Below, in pieces: positions 6,139-6,389 of a stretch of 6,389 nucleotides of DNA. The notes beneath the pieces are model-generated. The model was not told where the DNA came from and searched no databases. It worked only from the letters and a program-made list of their open reading frames with translations. Positions within the stretch are counted from its first letter, which is position 1, and every line of letters begins with the position of its first letter. The position numbers and the translations under genes are program-made. This DNA comes from Candidatus Bathyarchaeota archaeon. GTDB taxonomy: Archaea > Thermoproteota > Bathyarchaeia > 40CM-2-53-6 > FEN-987. The stretch covers positions 2,668-9,056 of the forward strand of contig PMBQ01000281.1 of the NCBI GenBank assembly GCA_003152955.1. The letters are read 5' to 3'.

Positions 6139-6387
6139 CTACTTCAGCCATCGTTGTAGCCACGCGAGGACTGTCTCATGCCACACAATGCTGTTTTTGG
6201 GCTGTTGGACCCAGTGGCTCTCGTCTGGGAAGTAGAGGAGTTGGGACGGTATGCCGCGACGCTGGAGTGCGGTGAAGGTGGCGATCCCTTCACCATCCAC
6301 AAGGCGATAGTCTTTGGCACCGTGAATGACGAGCGTGGGCGTCTGCCAGTTGGCTACATATCGACCTGGGGAGAACTTGTCGTAGAG
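6139..6387 (-). CDS. S9 family (prolyl oligopeptidase / DPP-V-like) peptidase, C-terminal part
   Basis: On the minus strand the frame is open from the window edge at 6387 to a TAG at 6141-6139, giving the last 82 residues of a larger protein. The sequence is the end of the alpha/beta-hydrolase domain of S9 peptidases. Marks are TPTLVIHGAKDYRL at fragment residues 16-29 with the catalytic Asp at 26, FTALQRRGIPSQLLYFPDES at 38-57, and SHW with the catalytic His at 58. NSIVWHETVLAWLQRW then follows at 65-80. The nucleophile Ser and the beta-propeller lie outside the window. The wording is closest to the S9C/dipeptidyl-peptidase V type, which releases short peptides from N-termini and is often secreted; localisation cannot be judged here. 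G+C is about 58% (104 of 180 bases over 6181-6360), higher than the genes to its left. It is convergent with the PuuE-like gene and likely belongs to another unit. Confidence 0.9.
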   Translation of the reverse strand, partial: LYDKFSPGRYVANWQTPTLVIHGAKDYRLVDGEGIATFTALQRRGIPSQLLYFPDESHWVQQPKNSIVWHETVLAWLQRWLK

Positions 6388-6389
6388 TT

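Noticed and set aside
1..6389. CRISPR array, insertion sequence, or toxin-antitoxin/defence system
   Set aside because: No regularly spaced repeats, transposase-like proteins, terminal inverted repeats with target duplications, or defence-type domains were found in any frame.

Overview
The window looks like chromosomal sequence from an archaeon, possibly of the TACK type, although no rRNA or other taxonomic marker is present to prove this. The hints are TATA-like elements about 25-45 bases before start codons, near-leaderless TTG starts, an oligo-T/pyrimidine-rich terminator without a hairpin, and proteins that read like archaeal members of their families. Base composition is about 45-52% G+C in the coding stretches counted by hand. 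It rises to about 58% in the last gene fragment.

Layout: (1) 2-451 (+), the C-terminal part of an amidohydrolase-2 family enzyme, cut by the window start. (2) 529-1893 (+), a glutamine synthetase-like ligase of the FluG/PuuA/GlnT type, 77 bases downstream. (3) 1934-2890 (-), a calcineurin-like metallophosphoesterase that is convergent with the ligase and carries a large insertion. (4) 2891-3034, a short divergent promoter region. (5) 3035-4633 (+), an APC-superfamily permease with about 12 membrane segments, followed by a T-run terminator. (6) 4768-5688 (+), a PuuE-like NodB-fold polysaccharide deacetylase/allantoinase family hydrolase. (7) 5689-6138, a 450-base region between convergent genes with no convincing gene but with inverted repeats, including a perfect 16-bp palindrome inside a longer potential stem. 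(8) 6139-6387 (-), the C-terminal 82 residues of an S9 (prolyl oligopeptidase/DPP-V-like) serine peptidase, cut by the window end.

The most interesting theme is nitrogen scavenging. The amidohydrolase and the ligase are the two halves of the FluG/NodGS fusion proteins of fungi and plants, here as adjacent genes in the same order. The ligase appears to have lost the glutamate that handles ammonium in true glutamine synthetase. It has tryptophan there, which points to gamma-glutamylation of an organic amine or a related ligation. A permease and a PuuE-like cyclic-amide hydrolase lie nearby. A reasonable but unproven model is uptake of a small nitrogen compound by the permease, followed by ring or amide hydrolysis and gamma-glutamyl ligation with hydrolysis. 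The substrate cannot be read from the sequence. I see no CRISPR array, tRNA, rRNA or insertion sequence.
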